The notes under the pieces are model-generated. The model worked only from the letters and a program-made list of their open reading frames with translations, did no database searches and had not been told where the DNA came from. The position numbers and the translations under genes are program-made. From JACTMZ01 sp044359955 (GTDB taxonomy: Bacteria > Verrucomicrobiota > Verrucomicrobiia > Chthoniobacterales > JACTMZ01), in contig JBIKLF010000005.1 in the NCBI GenBank assembly GCA_044359955.1, positions 1-64,000 of the forward strand: a stretch of DNA of 64,000 nt. Direction: 5' to 3'. Below are positions 38,337 through 46,639 of the stretch, in pieces. The first letter of the stretch is position 1. Every line of letters starts with the position of its first letter.

Positions 38337-38920
38337 ACGACCAGCGCGGCCAGCGCCCGTCCACGGTGGCTGCAGGCATGTTTCTCCCGCGGAGTGAACT
38401 CCGCAAAGGTCCGGCAACTTCCCTCCGGGACGAATAAAGGATCGTAGCCAAATCCCCCCGCACCCCGCTCTGCTGGCGCGATAAAACCTTCCACCGTGCC
38501 GGAGAATGTCCGGACCACCCCCCCATTCCTCGCCAAGGCCAGCACGCACCGAAAACGCCCGCGCCGCTCGCGACCGCGCACTTCGCCCAATTTTTCGCGC
38601 AACAGCGCACGATTGGCCGCCATGTCGGCGTCTTCTCCCGCGAACCGCGCCGACCGCACGCCCGGCGCCCCGCCCAGCGCATCGACCTCGAGCCCCGAGT
38701 CATCCGCCAACACCCACCCCTCGTAGTGCGCCGACCCCGCCAACGCCTTCAGTTTCGCATTCTCCTCGAACGTTTCTCCCGTCTCCTCCACCTCCGGCAC
38801 ATCCAGCCGCGCCGTGAGGTCCTCGACCTCCCATCCGGCACCCAGCATCTCCCGCACCTCGCGCGTTTTACTCCCATTGCGCGTGGCCAAGAGCAGGCGT
38901 TGTTTTGACACCTCGGTCAT
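38306..38920 (-). CDS. rdgB: Non-canonical purine NTP pyrophosphatase (HAM1/RdgB)
   Basis: A 204-residue HAM1-like enzyme that hydrolyses dITP/XTP: Leu-Ala-Thr-Arg-Asn-x-x-Lys near the N-terminus, Glu-Thr-Gly-Glu-Thr-Phe-Glu-Glu-Asn-Ala, Ala-Asp-Asp-Ser-Gly-Leu-Glu-Val-Asp-Ala-Leu, Gly-Phe-Gly-Tyr-Asp-Pro-Leu-Phe and His-Arg-Gly-Arg-Ala. It starts only 30 bases from the divergent leuS start and ends in a 31-base convergent overlap with the lipoprotein gene. The long open frame to 39871 is antisense to leuS. Confidence 0.94.
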   Translation of the reverse strand: MTEVSKQRLLLATRNGSKTREVREMLGAGWEVEDLTARLDVPEVEETGETFEENAKLKALAGSAHYEGWVLADDSGLEVDALGGAPGVRSARFAGEDADMAANRALLREKLGEVRGRERRGRFRCVLALARNGGVVRTFSGTVEGFIAPAERGAGGFGYDPLFVPEGSCRTFAEFTPREKHACSHRGRALAALVVYLTADEPAA

Positions 38921-38950
38921 TCCCGCCAAAATGCGCGCTTCCGCAGTCCC

Positions 38951-41539
38951 ATGTCGAGCCAACGCAAACAATACCCCTTCCCGCAATTCGAACCCAAGTG
39001 GCAGCAACACTGGGCCGAAACGGAAGCCTACCGCACACCCAACCCGGGCGAGGCGGACTTCGATCCCGCCAAACCTAAATACTACGTCCTCGACATGTTC
39101 CCCTATCCGAGTGGCGAGGGACTCCATGTCGGACACCCCGAGGGCTACACCGCGACGGACATCCTCGCGCGCTGGCACCGCATGCGCGGCTTCAATGTTC
39201 TCCATCCCATGGGCTGGGACGCCTTCGGTCTGCCCGCCGAGCAATACGCGGTCAAAACCGGACAGCACCCCGCGGTGACCACGGCGAAAAACATCGGCCG
39301 CTTCAAACAGCAACTCGACCGCATCGGCTTCAGCTACGACTGGTCGCGCGAGGTCAACACCACGGACCCCGATTACGTCCGCTGGACCCAGTGGATTTTC
39401 CTGCAGATCTACAACGCGTGGTTCAACCCGGCAACCAACCGCGCCGAGCCCATCACCACCTACACCGGGACCGACCCAGACAGCGTCCGCCTCGCCTACG
39501 TCGCCGAAATGCCGGTCAACTGGTGCCCGGAACTCGGCACCGTCCTGGCCAACGAGGAAGTCGTCGACGGTAAAAGCGAGGTCGGAGGCTTCCCCGTCGA
39601 GCGCCGACCCATGCGGCAATGGATGCTGCGCATCACCGCCTTTGCCGAACGCTTGCTGTCCGGTCTGGACACCCTCGACTGGCCGGAATCGATCAAACTC
39701 CTGCAAAAAAACTGGATCGGACGCAGCGAGGGCGCCTTCGTCGATTTCACCCTCGAAAGCGGCGACAAGCTCACCGTCTACACCACCCGCCCCGACACCC
39801 TTTTCGGCGCCACCTACATGGTGCTCGCCCCAGAGCATCCGCTCGTCGCGCAAATCGTCACGGCCGCACAAAAATCATCGGTCGACCACTACATCAAAGC
39901 CACCGCGACGAAGTCCGAACGCGACCGCCAAGACGCATCGAAGGAAAAATCCGGCGTCTTCACCGGCGCGCACGCCATCAATCCGGTCAACAACGAACGC
40001 ATCCCCGTCTGGATCGCCGACTACGTCCTCACCGGCTACGGCACCGGCGCCATCATGGCCGTCCCCGCCCACGACGACCGCGACCACGAGTTCGCCAAAA
40101 AATTCCACCTCCCCATCATCGAAGTGGTGCAGTCCCAGACAGGGGGCACGGGCGTCCCGCCCGTCACGACCCGCTCCACATCCTTCTCCCCCTTCACCGG
40201 CGAAGGCACCGCGATCAACTCCGGCCCACTCGACGGATTCCCCACCGCCGAAGCGAAAAACAAAATCACCGCGTGGCTCGCCGAACGCCAACTCGGCCGC
40301 GCCGCCGTGCAATTCAAATTACGCGACTGGCTCTTCTCGCGGCAGCGCTACTGGGGCGAACCTTTTCCCGTGGTGTGGGAAAACGGACGCCACCGCGCCC
40401 TCGACGCATCCGAACTTCCCGTCCGCTTGCCGGAACTGGCCGACTTCAAACCGACCGGCACCGCAGAGCCGCCGCTGGCCAAGGCCACGGACTGGGTTCG
40501 CTACTCCGCGACCGCCACCCGCGAGCTGAACACCATGCCGCAATGGGCCGGCTCTTGCTGGTATTACCTGCGCTACTGCGACCCGCGCAACCACGACCGC
40601 TTCATCAGCGAGGAAGCCGCCCGCTATTGGCTCGGCGACGGAAAACAAAAACCCGGCGGCGTCGACCTCTACGTCGGCGGCACGGAACACGCCGTGCTCC
40701 ACCTCCTCTACTCGCGCTTCTGGCATATGGTGCTGCACGATCTCGGACACCTCCCCACGCCGGAACCATTCCAGCGTCTCGTCAACCAGGGCATCATCCT
40801 CGGCACCGACGGACAAAAAATGTCGAAGAGTCGCGGCAATGTGGTCAATCCGGACGAAGTGATCGACGAATACGGCGCCGACGCCTTCCGTCTCTACGAA
40901 ATGTTCATGGGACCACTCGAGCAAATGAAGCCGTGGAGCATGAAAGGTGTCGAAGGCGTCTACCGCTTCCTCGCCCGCGCCTGGCGCCTGGCCATGACCG
41001 AGGACCAGGAAGGCCGCTGGCAACTCTCCGCCAAAGTGGCCGACGTCGAACCCACCGCCGCCCAACTCCGCGTCCTCCACGCCACGATCAAAAAAGTCAA
41101 CGCCGACCTCAGCACGCTCTCCTTCAATACCGCCATCTCGCAAATGATGGTCTGCGTCAATGAACTCACTTCCGCGGAAAAATGCCCCGTCTCCGCCCTG
41201 CGCACTTTGCTTCTTCTCCTCAGCCCTTTCGCCCCGCACATGGCCGAGGAACTTTGGGAGCAGCTCGGCAAAAAATTCCCGGGCTTCGAAGGCGCCGCGC
41301 ACGCGCAAGTCTGGCCGACCCACGACGAAGCGCTCCTGGTCGAAAACGAGGTTGAAATCGTCCTGCAAATCAATGGCAAGGTCCGCGACAAACTCGTTAT
41401 AACGAAAGACGCCACCCGCGAGCAGCTCGAGGCCGCGGCCCGCGCCCACGAAAAATTCGCCACGCAACTCGCCGGTAAAGAAATCGTCAAAGTCATCGCC
41501 GTCCCCGGCAAGCTGGTCAATTTCGTCATCCGGGGCTGA
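38951..41539 (+). CDS. leuS: Leucyl-tRNA synthetase with a repeat-like insert in the editing domain
   Basis: An 862-residue class Ia LeuRS. The HIGH-type motif is Gly-Leu-His-Val-Gly-His-Pro and the KMSKS loop is Gln-Lys-Met-Ser-Lys-Ser. The CP1 editing domain has Tyr-Thr-Thr-Arg-Pro-Asp-Thr-Leu-Phe-Gly (Thr-rich peptide) and Val-Pro-Ala-His-Asp-x-Arg-Asp. Just after the latter, about residues 397-412 (Gly-Gly-Thr-Gly-Val-Pro-Pro-Val...) come from a short palindromic repeat at 40148-40164, where typical bacterial LeuRS have only a short loop. All catalytic and editing residues remain. Divergent from rdgB. Confidence 0.95.
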   Translation: MSSQRKQYPFPQFEPKWQQHWAETEAYRTPNPGEADFDPAKPKYYVLDMFPYPSGEGLHVGHPEGYTATDILARWHRMRGFNVLHPMGWDAFGLPAEQYAVKTGQHPAVTTAKNIGRFKQQLDRIGFSYDWSREVNTTDPDYVRWTQWIFLQIYNAWFNPATNRAEPITTYTGTDPDSVRLAYVAEMPVNWCPELGTVLANEEVVDGKSEVGGFPVERRPMRQWMLRITAFAERLLSGLDTLDWPESIKLLQKNWIGRSEGAFVDFTLESGDKLTVYTTRPDTLFGATYMVLAPEHPLVAQIVTAAQKSSVDHYIKATATKSERDRQDASKEKSGVFTGAHAINPVNNERIPVWIADYVLTGYGTGAIMAVPAHDDRDHEFAKKFHLPIIEVVQSQTGGTGVPPVTTRSTSFSPFTGEGTAINSGPLDGFPTAEAKNKITAWLAERQLGRAAVQFKLRDWLFSRQRYWGEPFPVVWENGRHRALDASELPVRLPELADFKPTGTAEPPLAKATDWVRYSATATRELNTMPQWAGSCWYYLRYCDPRNHDRFISEEAARYWLGDGKQKPGGVDLYVGGTEHAVLHLLYSRFWHMVLHDLGHLPTPEPFQRLVNQGIILGTDGQKMSKSRGNVVNPDEVIDEYGADAFRLYEMFMGPLEQMKPWSMKGVEGVYRFLARAWRLAMTEDQEGRWQLSAKVADVEPTAAQLRVLHATIKKVNADLSTLSFNTAISQMMVCVNELTSAEKCPVSALRTLLLLLSPFAPHMAEELWEQLGKKFPGFEGAAHAQVWPTHDEALLVENEVEIVLQINGKVRDKLVITKDATREQLEAAARAHEKFATQLAGKEIVKVIAVPGKLVNFVIRG
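40148..40164. repeat. Short palindrome inside leuS, family G
   Basis: ACGGGCG-TCC-CGCCCGT, 7-base perfect arms, translated as Gly-Thr-Gly-Val-Pro-Pro-Val with its flanks. Confidence 0.6.
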
Positions 41540-41597
41540 CCCGCGCTTGCCACTGGCGGCACTGGAGCACTAGCTTCCGGTCGAGCTCCCCCTCCCC

Positions 41598-43010
41598 ATG
41601 AAGAACCTTCTGGTCGGTCTTGCCGTCGTTCTCCTCACCGTCACTGCCTACGCTGCCGAGGATCGTTTTTGGGATTACTACACGCCTTATCCCAGCAATT
41701 ACATCGGCTCCTCCCAATGGTGGGAAGGCGATGCCGCCAGCGGTGACTGGTGGGGCACCCGCAACTGGCTGGACAAGAATCACGGCGTCGAATTTTCCTT
41801 CACCTATGTGAACAACTTGGCCGGCAATCCCAGCGGTGGGCTGCGTCAGGGTTTCACCTACACAGACAACATTGCCTTCGGCACAAAGCTCGATTTGGAA
41901 AAACTCATCGGTTGGCGCGGCGGCACCTTGACCATTGCCGCGACGGACCGGAACGGCAACAGCCTTTCCGGTGACTACATCGGCAACCAGTTCACCGTGC
42001 AGCAGGTCTATGGTGGCCAGACCATCATTTTCACCGACCTGCACCTCATCCAGAAATTCTGGGACGAAAAAGCGGAGGTGAAAGCAGGACGTTTTTCCGC
42101 CGGCGACGACTTTGCCAGCTCTCCTCTTTACTGGCTCTACATGAACAATGGCATCGACGGAAACCCGCAGGCCCTGCCGGTCAACGCCTCGTTCTCCGCT
42201 TACCCGTGGGCCAGCTGGGCCGCGCGCCTGCGCGTCGATCCTTGTCCGGAATGGAACGCCATGGCCGGCATCTATCAGGTCTCGAACAAAACCTTCAACC
42301 GCGAACTCCACGGGGTGAATTTTTCCTTCGAAGAAAATGACGGCGTCATGATCCTCGGTCAAATCGGTTGGACACCGGAATTTTTCAAACGTCCGGTGAC
42401 CCGCGCCGCGGCAAACTCCGCATCGATGGCCAAAGCCGCCATCGCGCCCGGGGACGGCCGGGTTGTTTTCGACGATGACGCGGAGAACGCATCGGTGGAA
42501 TCCACCATGCGCGGCTTGCCCGGACACTATTGGTTCGGCGGCTACTACTCGTCTTGGTCCTACCCCCAATTCGGAACCGCCGACACCGCGGCCAATGCCT
42601 ACGGCTTCTACTGGCACGCAGACCAGATGGTTTTTCAGGAAGAACCGGGCAGCAGCCAAGGGCTCACCCTCTGGACCGCCTTCGTGCTCTCACCGCAGGA
42701 GAATATCGCCAAGCTTCCCTTCCAGTGGAACTGCGGCGCCGCCTACCAAGGACTGCTGCCGCAGCGCGACCAAGACACCACCATGTTCGGTCTGGCTTAC
42801 GGAAATTTCAGCGATGACTACGGCAACGCCGGAGACGCCTTCAACGGCGATCCCGTCAGCTACGAGATGGCCCTCGAGTGGGGCTACCGCGTGCAACTTT
42901 CAAACTTCCTCTACGTCCAACCGAACATCCAATACATCGTGCAGCCCGGCGGCACAGGTTCCATTCCCGACGCCTTCGTCCTCGGCATGCAGATCGGCGT
43001 GACCTTCTAA
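41598..43010 (+). CDS. oprB: OprB-type carbohydrate-selective porin
   Basis: A 470-residue outer-membrane protein: signal peptide (residues 1-19, Ala-Tyr-Ala), then Trp-Trp-Gly-Thr-Arg-Asn-Trp-Leu near the N-terminus. Many alternating amphipathic strands follow, ending in Gly-Val-Thr-Phe (C-terminal Phe for BAM recognition). Ala-Gly-Arg-Phe-Ser-Ala-Gly-Asp-Asp-Phe and Trp-Ala-Ala-Arg-Leu-Arg are typical OprB strand/loop segments. It would admit sugars across the outer membrane. It is monocistronic, 58 bases after leuS. Confidence 0.88.
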   Translation: MKNLLVGLAVVLLTVTAYAAEDRFWDYYTPYPSNYIGSSQWWEGDAASGDWWGTRNWLDKNHGVEFSFTYVNNLAGNPSGGLRQGFTYTDNIAFGTKLDLEKLIGWRGGTLTIAATDRNGNSLSGDYIGNQFTVQQVYGGQTIIFTDLHLIQKFWDEKAEVKAGRFSAGDDFASSPLYWLYMNNGIDGNPQALPVNASFSAYPWASWAARLRVDPCPEWNAMAGIYQVSNKTFNRELHGVNFSFEENDGVMILGQIGWTPEFFKRPVTRAAANSASMAKAAIAPGDGRVVFDDDAENASVESTMRGLPGHYWFGGYYSSWSYPQFGTADTAANAYGFYWHADQMVFQEEPGSSQGLTLWTAFVLSPQENIAKLPFQWNCGAAYQGLLPQRDQDTTMFGLAYGNFSDDYGNAGDAFNGDPVSYEMALEWGYRVQLSNFLYVQPNIQYIVQPGGTGSIPDAFVLGMQIGVTF

Positions 43011-43047
43011 TACCAACGTCCTTTTGCTTTTCGACTATTGATCGAGC

Positions 43048-43124
43048 GGTAGGGCTGGGCCTCCGGACCGGCCGTGTCGAATCCCAGAGAAGGTTCGCGG
43101 TCGGCCCGGAGGTCCGACCCTACC
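43048..43124. repeat. GTAG-footed inverted repeat related to family B
   Basis: GGTAGGGCTGGGCCTCCGG opens and CCCGGAGGTCCGACCCTACC closes, 77 bases. It has the same outer GGTAGGG/CCCTACC arms as family B with a different interior. Confidence 0.7.
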
Positions 43125-43233
43125 ACGGGACCGAAGGACAAAGCCCAAATGCGATGCCCCCCCCTTGGTATACGAATTCCCTCACGAGCCGGCCGGGACG
43201 GCGAAACCGTCCGTTCCCACCCGGTCAACCGCC

Positions 43234-43299
43234 GGTGGATCGCGATGTCCCCCTCGCCATAATCCAAAAACCAATCGCGCCCGGAGGTCACGATCCACC
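43234..43299. repeat. 66-bp twin-hairpin repeat, family C
   Basis: GGTGGATCGCGATGTCCCCC to CCGGAGGTCACGATCCACC. It lies directly after the oppA stop. Confidence 0.75.
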
Positions 43300-43305
43300 T
43301 TCCCC

Positions 43306-44928
43306 TCAGTCACCCGCCTTTTTCCAGAACATCGCCTTGAGCGGATGCTCGTCGAGCACATTGCCCTCGATGCCACCGAGCTTCTTCGAGTCGTAAAGCT
43401 GGATGCCGACATAGAAATACAGCGGACAAACCGGCATCTCCTCGCAGACCAGCAACTTTTCCGCCTCGCGCAGAATCTCATACCGCGCCGGCCGGTCCGT
43501 CTCGGCGGCGGCATCGGCGATCAGTTGGTCGTAGCGCGGGTTGCTCCATCCCGTGCGATTGTTTCCTCCGCCCGTCACGAACATGTCGAGAAAGGTGTTC
43601 GGGTCCGGATAATCCCCCACCCAGCTCGAGCGGGCGATGTCATAGTCGAGACGGCTCATCGAGTTGAGGTATACCTTCCATTCCTGACGCAGCAGCTGCA
43701 CGTTCACCCCGAGCAATTGCCGCCACATGCTCTGCAACTCCACGGCGATGGCCTCATTCAGTTCCCCCTCGCTGTAAAGATAGTTCACCATGGGAAATCC
43801 CTCGCCTCCGGGAAATCCCGCTTCGGCCAGAAGGCGCCGCGCCTCCTCCACATCGCGCTCCCCGCACTGACCGAACGGCTCGTAACCACCCGCGCCCGGA
43901 GGCACGAAGCTGTCGGCCGCCAACTCGCCGGCCCGCGTGATCCGGTCGACGATGGACTGCTTGTCGATGACCATGCTAAAGGCCCGCCGCACCCGCGCAT
44001 CGGTGAACGGCCCTTTCGTGCAATTGAAACGCAGAAAATAGGTCCCGAGAAATGGTGCGGCATGAAAATCATCACGCTTCTTGATTTCCCCGAGCAGCGC
44101 CGGCGGCACCAACCCCTTGTCCATCATCAGGTCGGCCTGGCCTGAGGAGTAAAGGTTGAAGGCCGTATTCGCTTTGCTCACCGGCAGCACATCGATCGTC
44201 TCCATGGCCACGGCGTTCGCGTTCCAGTAACGCGGATTTTTCCGCAACCGGATCCGGTCGTTGAGCCGCCAGGACTCAAGGACGTAGGCGCCATTACTGA
44301 CCAGCCGCCCCGGCTTGATCCAATCGTCCCCATGCTCGCGGATCACATGCAACGGCACCGGCAACAAGGTGACGAACGCGCACAAATCTGCGAAGAACGG
44401 CGTCGGGTTTTCCAATGCAACGCGCAGCGTCTGCTCATCCGGCGCAGACACCCCGACTTGCGAAAAGTCCGCTGACTTTCCTTCATTGAAAGCCCGCGCA
44501 TTTTTAATGTAATGCAACTGGTAGGCGTATTCCGAGGCCGTGGCCGGATACAGGGTCCGCCGCCACGACTCGACAAAGTCCCGCGCGGTCAGCGGGGTCC
44601 CGTCGCTCCAGGTCAATCCCTCCCGCAGCGTGAAGGTGTAAATCCTGCCGTCCTCCGACACCGTCCAACTCTCCGCCATCCCGGGCTGCGGCTTCCCGCT
44701 CTGATCGAAGGCGAGCAGTCCCTCAAAGAGCGCATTGGCCACGCGCCCCTCCGGTTGCCCGGTAATCAACGCCGGATCCAACGTCTCCGGTTCCGCCCCA
44801 TTGAGAAAAACCAAATCCGCCCGCGGTTGCGGCGAGCAACCGGAACACAAGATGAGCACGGCTAAAACGAGATAAAGCACCACCCATAAATGGACGGATC
44901 GTCGCTTGCTGACAATCCCCTGCTTCAT
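43306..44928 (-). CDS. oppA: Oligopeptide-binding lipoprotein (OppA/MppA-like, SBP_bac_5)
   Basis: A 540-residue family 5 solute-binding protein with lipoprotein signal (Cys28-Ser-Gly-Cys31). Typical OppA segments are seen: Glu-Pro-Glu-Thr-Leu-Asp-Pro-Ala near the start, Leu-Thr-Trp-Ser-Asp-Gly-Thr-Pro-Leu-Thr-Ala-Arg-Asp-Phe-Val, Arg-Arg-Ala-Phe-Ser-Met-Val-Ile-Asp-Lys and Trp-Val-Gly-Asp-Tyr-Pro-Asp-Pro-Asn-Thr-Phe. It binds peptides in the periplasm for an ABC importer whose permeases are not adjacent. The start is only 13-16 bases from the divergent glycosyltransferase. Confidence 0.92.
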   Translation of the reverse strand: MKQGIVSKRRSVHLWVVLYLVLAVLILCSGCSPQPRADLVFLNGAEPETLDPALITGQPEGRVANALFEGLLAFDQSGKPQPGMAESWTVSEDGRIYTFTLREGLTWSDGTPLTARDFVESWRRTLYPATASEYAYQLHYIKNARAFNEGKSADFSQVGVSAPDEQTLRVALENPTPFFADLCAFVTLLPVPLHVIREHGDDWIKPGRLVSNGAYVLESWRLNDRIRLRKNPRYWNANAVAMETIDVLPVSKANTAFNLYSSGQADLMMDKGLVPPALLGEIKKRDDFHAAPFLGTYFLRFNCTKGPFTDARVRRAFSMVIDKQSIVDRITRAGELAADSFVPPGAGGYEPFGQCGERDVEEARRLLAEAGFPGGEGFPMVNYLYSEGELNEAIAVELQSMWRQLLGVNVQLLRQEWKVYLNSMSRLDYDIARSSWVGDYPDPNTFLDMFVTGGGNNRTGWSNPRYDQLIADAAAETDRPARYEILREAEKLLVCEEMPVCPLYFYVGIQLYDSKKLGGIEGNVLDEHPLKAMFWKKAGD

Positions 44929-44944
44929 CGTCTAGCCTCCCGTG

Positions 44945-46639
44945 ATGCCGTCGTCTGCCGTCCGTTTCACCGGACTCACCGCCCTCTTGGCCGTCCTGCT
45001 CGCCTTGGCCGCCTACTTTGCCGCGCTCAATAGCGACCATGCCGCCACCAATGGCGACGAATTGCTCTACGCCCAGATGACCTACGCCACGGCGGAAAGT
45101 GGGCACTGGCTGCCCCTGCAAACCCTGATCGAGCGCCACCGCAACACCAAGCCACCCGGACTTTTCTGGCAAGGGCTGGTCAGCACCAACTGGGCCGAGA
45201 GTTGGAGTCTCTGGAACCTCCGCTGGCCCAACGTGCTCTACACCCTCGCCACCGCCCTGATGGTCTTTGTGCTCGCCCGCCGCCTCTCCACCTCGGCCTC
45301 GACCGGGCTCCTCGCCGCCCTGCTCTACCTCGCCTTTTTCGGCACCTACCGCTACGGCCGCGTCTTCCTCACCTCCGCGCCGGAGACCTTTTGGCTTTTT
45401 CTCCCGGTCTTTGTTCTGCTCGTCGGGTCACGCGAGGGGCAGCGCGATAAACTTTGTTGGCCCGCCGCCCTCGCCTTCGGCCTCTTCGTCGGCGCCGCTC
45501 TCCTTTACAAATCATTCGCCCTCGTCCTCCCCGCGGCCGCCGGCCTGGCGTGGTGGACGCTTCATCAGCACAGCTACCAACAGGGCCCGTGGCTCCGCCG
45601 CGAAGTTCCGAAGATCGCCGCGATGTCCTTCGTCGCCCTCGGTGTCTTCAGCCTCTGGTATTGGCTCGATCCGCAACGGCACCTCATCTTGCAGGACTTC
45701 GTGCTCAAGGAAAATGTCGGCAAGTTCGATACCGGCGGACGGAACTACTTCCTCAACCTCCTCTGGGGCGAATCCAGTATCTGGCGGAATGTTATTTCTT
45801 ACCCGTTCAACGCCGGACTCCTCGCCCCGGCTCTCGTCGCGCTCTTCGTCATCACTTGGTTGCGGCGGCGCGAACTGACCAATGACGAAAAACTCCTCTG
45901 GATCTGGATCATCACCGTCTTCGCCGTGTTCACCCTGCCCAACCAACGCGACGAACGTTATCTGCTGCCCGGCATGCCCGCGCTGGCCGTCCTCCTCGCC
46001 CTGCACTGGACCCAAATTCCGCGCTGGATTCTCGGCATCACTTTGCTCGCCGTCGCCGTGATCTCTCTCGGCATGGGACTGGGAGCCGTCCTGCTAACCA
46101 ATGACGCCGGCCTCGGCCTCCTCTATCCGTGGTTCTACTGGCCTTTTATCGCGGCGGTCATCGCCTTCACTGCCGTTGGCCTGTGGCGCCAAGACCTCAC
46201 CCGCTCATTTGCCGCGCCAGCCGTGCTGCTCCTCTACCTCGCTTACGCGGCGTTCCTCATTCCGTTTGACGGCCCCCGCGGAGAATTCGACCGCGCCACG
46301 GCGGACTTTACCCGCGACAAATCTATCGCCGCCCCGATCAATTTCAACGCGCGCGAGGAAATCTACCGCTTCATGCTGCCCGAGGCCGACTTGGCGCCCT
46401 ACCACGTCAACGACTTCGCGCTCGACCGCCTCAAGGCGGAGAACAACCTCTTCATCATCACCTTGCCACTCCGGGATCTGAGCGTGGAAAATTCGCCCGA
46501 TCTCCGCATCGTCGGAACGCGCCTCCAACTCATCGACCGCTTCAACAACCAAGAGACCATCGACCTGCTCACCGGCCACGTCTCCCGCAACCTCTTCAAA
46601 AAAGATCTTCTCGTCGAAGTGATCCAGCCCGCGCCATGA
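44945..46639 (+). CDS. GT-C (ArnT/PMT-like) membrane glycosyltransferase, copy 1
   Basis: A 564-residue protein with about 11-12 membrane helices. The first periplasmic loop carries the catalytic Asp in Ala-Ala-Thr-Asn-Gly-Asp-Glu, followed by Arg-Asn-Thr-Lys-Pro-Pro-Gly-Leu-Phe-Trp-Gln-Gly. Arg-Asp-Glu-Arg-Tyr-Leu-Leu-Pro-Gly-Met-Pro lies later, as in ArnT/PMT_2 enzymes using polyprenyl-phosphate sugars. The ATG at 44945 follows a GTG at 44942, either of which could be used. It overlaps the next gene by 4 bases; that gene is a close paralogue. Confidence 0.85.
   Translation: MPSSAVRFTGLTALLAVLLALAAYFAALNSDHAATNGDELLYAQMTYATAESGHWLPLQTLIERHRNTKPPGLFWQGLVSTNWAESWSLWNLRWPNVLYTLATALMVFVLARRLSTSASTGLLAALLYLAFFGTYRYGRVFLTSAPETFWLFLPVFVLLVGSREGQRDKLCWPAALAFGLFVGAALLYKSFALVLPAAAGLAWWTLHQHSYQQGPWLRREVPKIAAMSFVALGVFSLWYWLDPQRHLILQDFVLKENVGKFDTGGRNYFLNLLWGESSIWRNVISYPFNAGLLAPALVALFVITWLRRRELTNDEKLLWIWIITVFAVFTLPNQRDERYLLPGMPALAVLLALHWTQIPRWILGITLLAVAVISLGMGLGAVLLTNDAGLGLLYPWFYWPFIAAVIAFTAVGLWRQDLTRSFAAPAVLLLYLAYAAFLIPFDGPRGEFDRATADFTRDKSIAAPINFNAREEIYRFMLPEADLAPYHVNDFALDRLKAENNLFIITLPLRDLSVENSPDLRIVGTRLQLIDRFNNQETIDLLTGHVSRNLFKKDLLVEVIQPAP

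Noticed and set aside
38921..39871. Long minus-strand extension of rdgB over leuS
   Set aside because: It is antisense to the conserved LeuRS N-terminus. The HAM1 domain begins at the Met at 38920.
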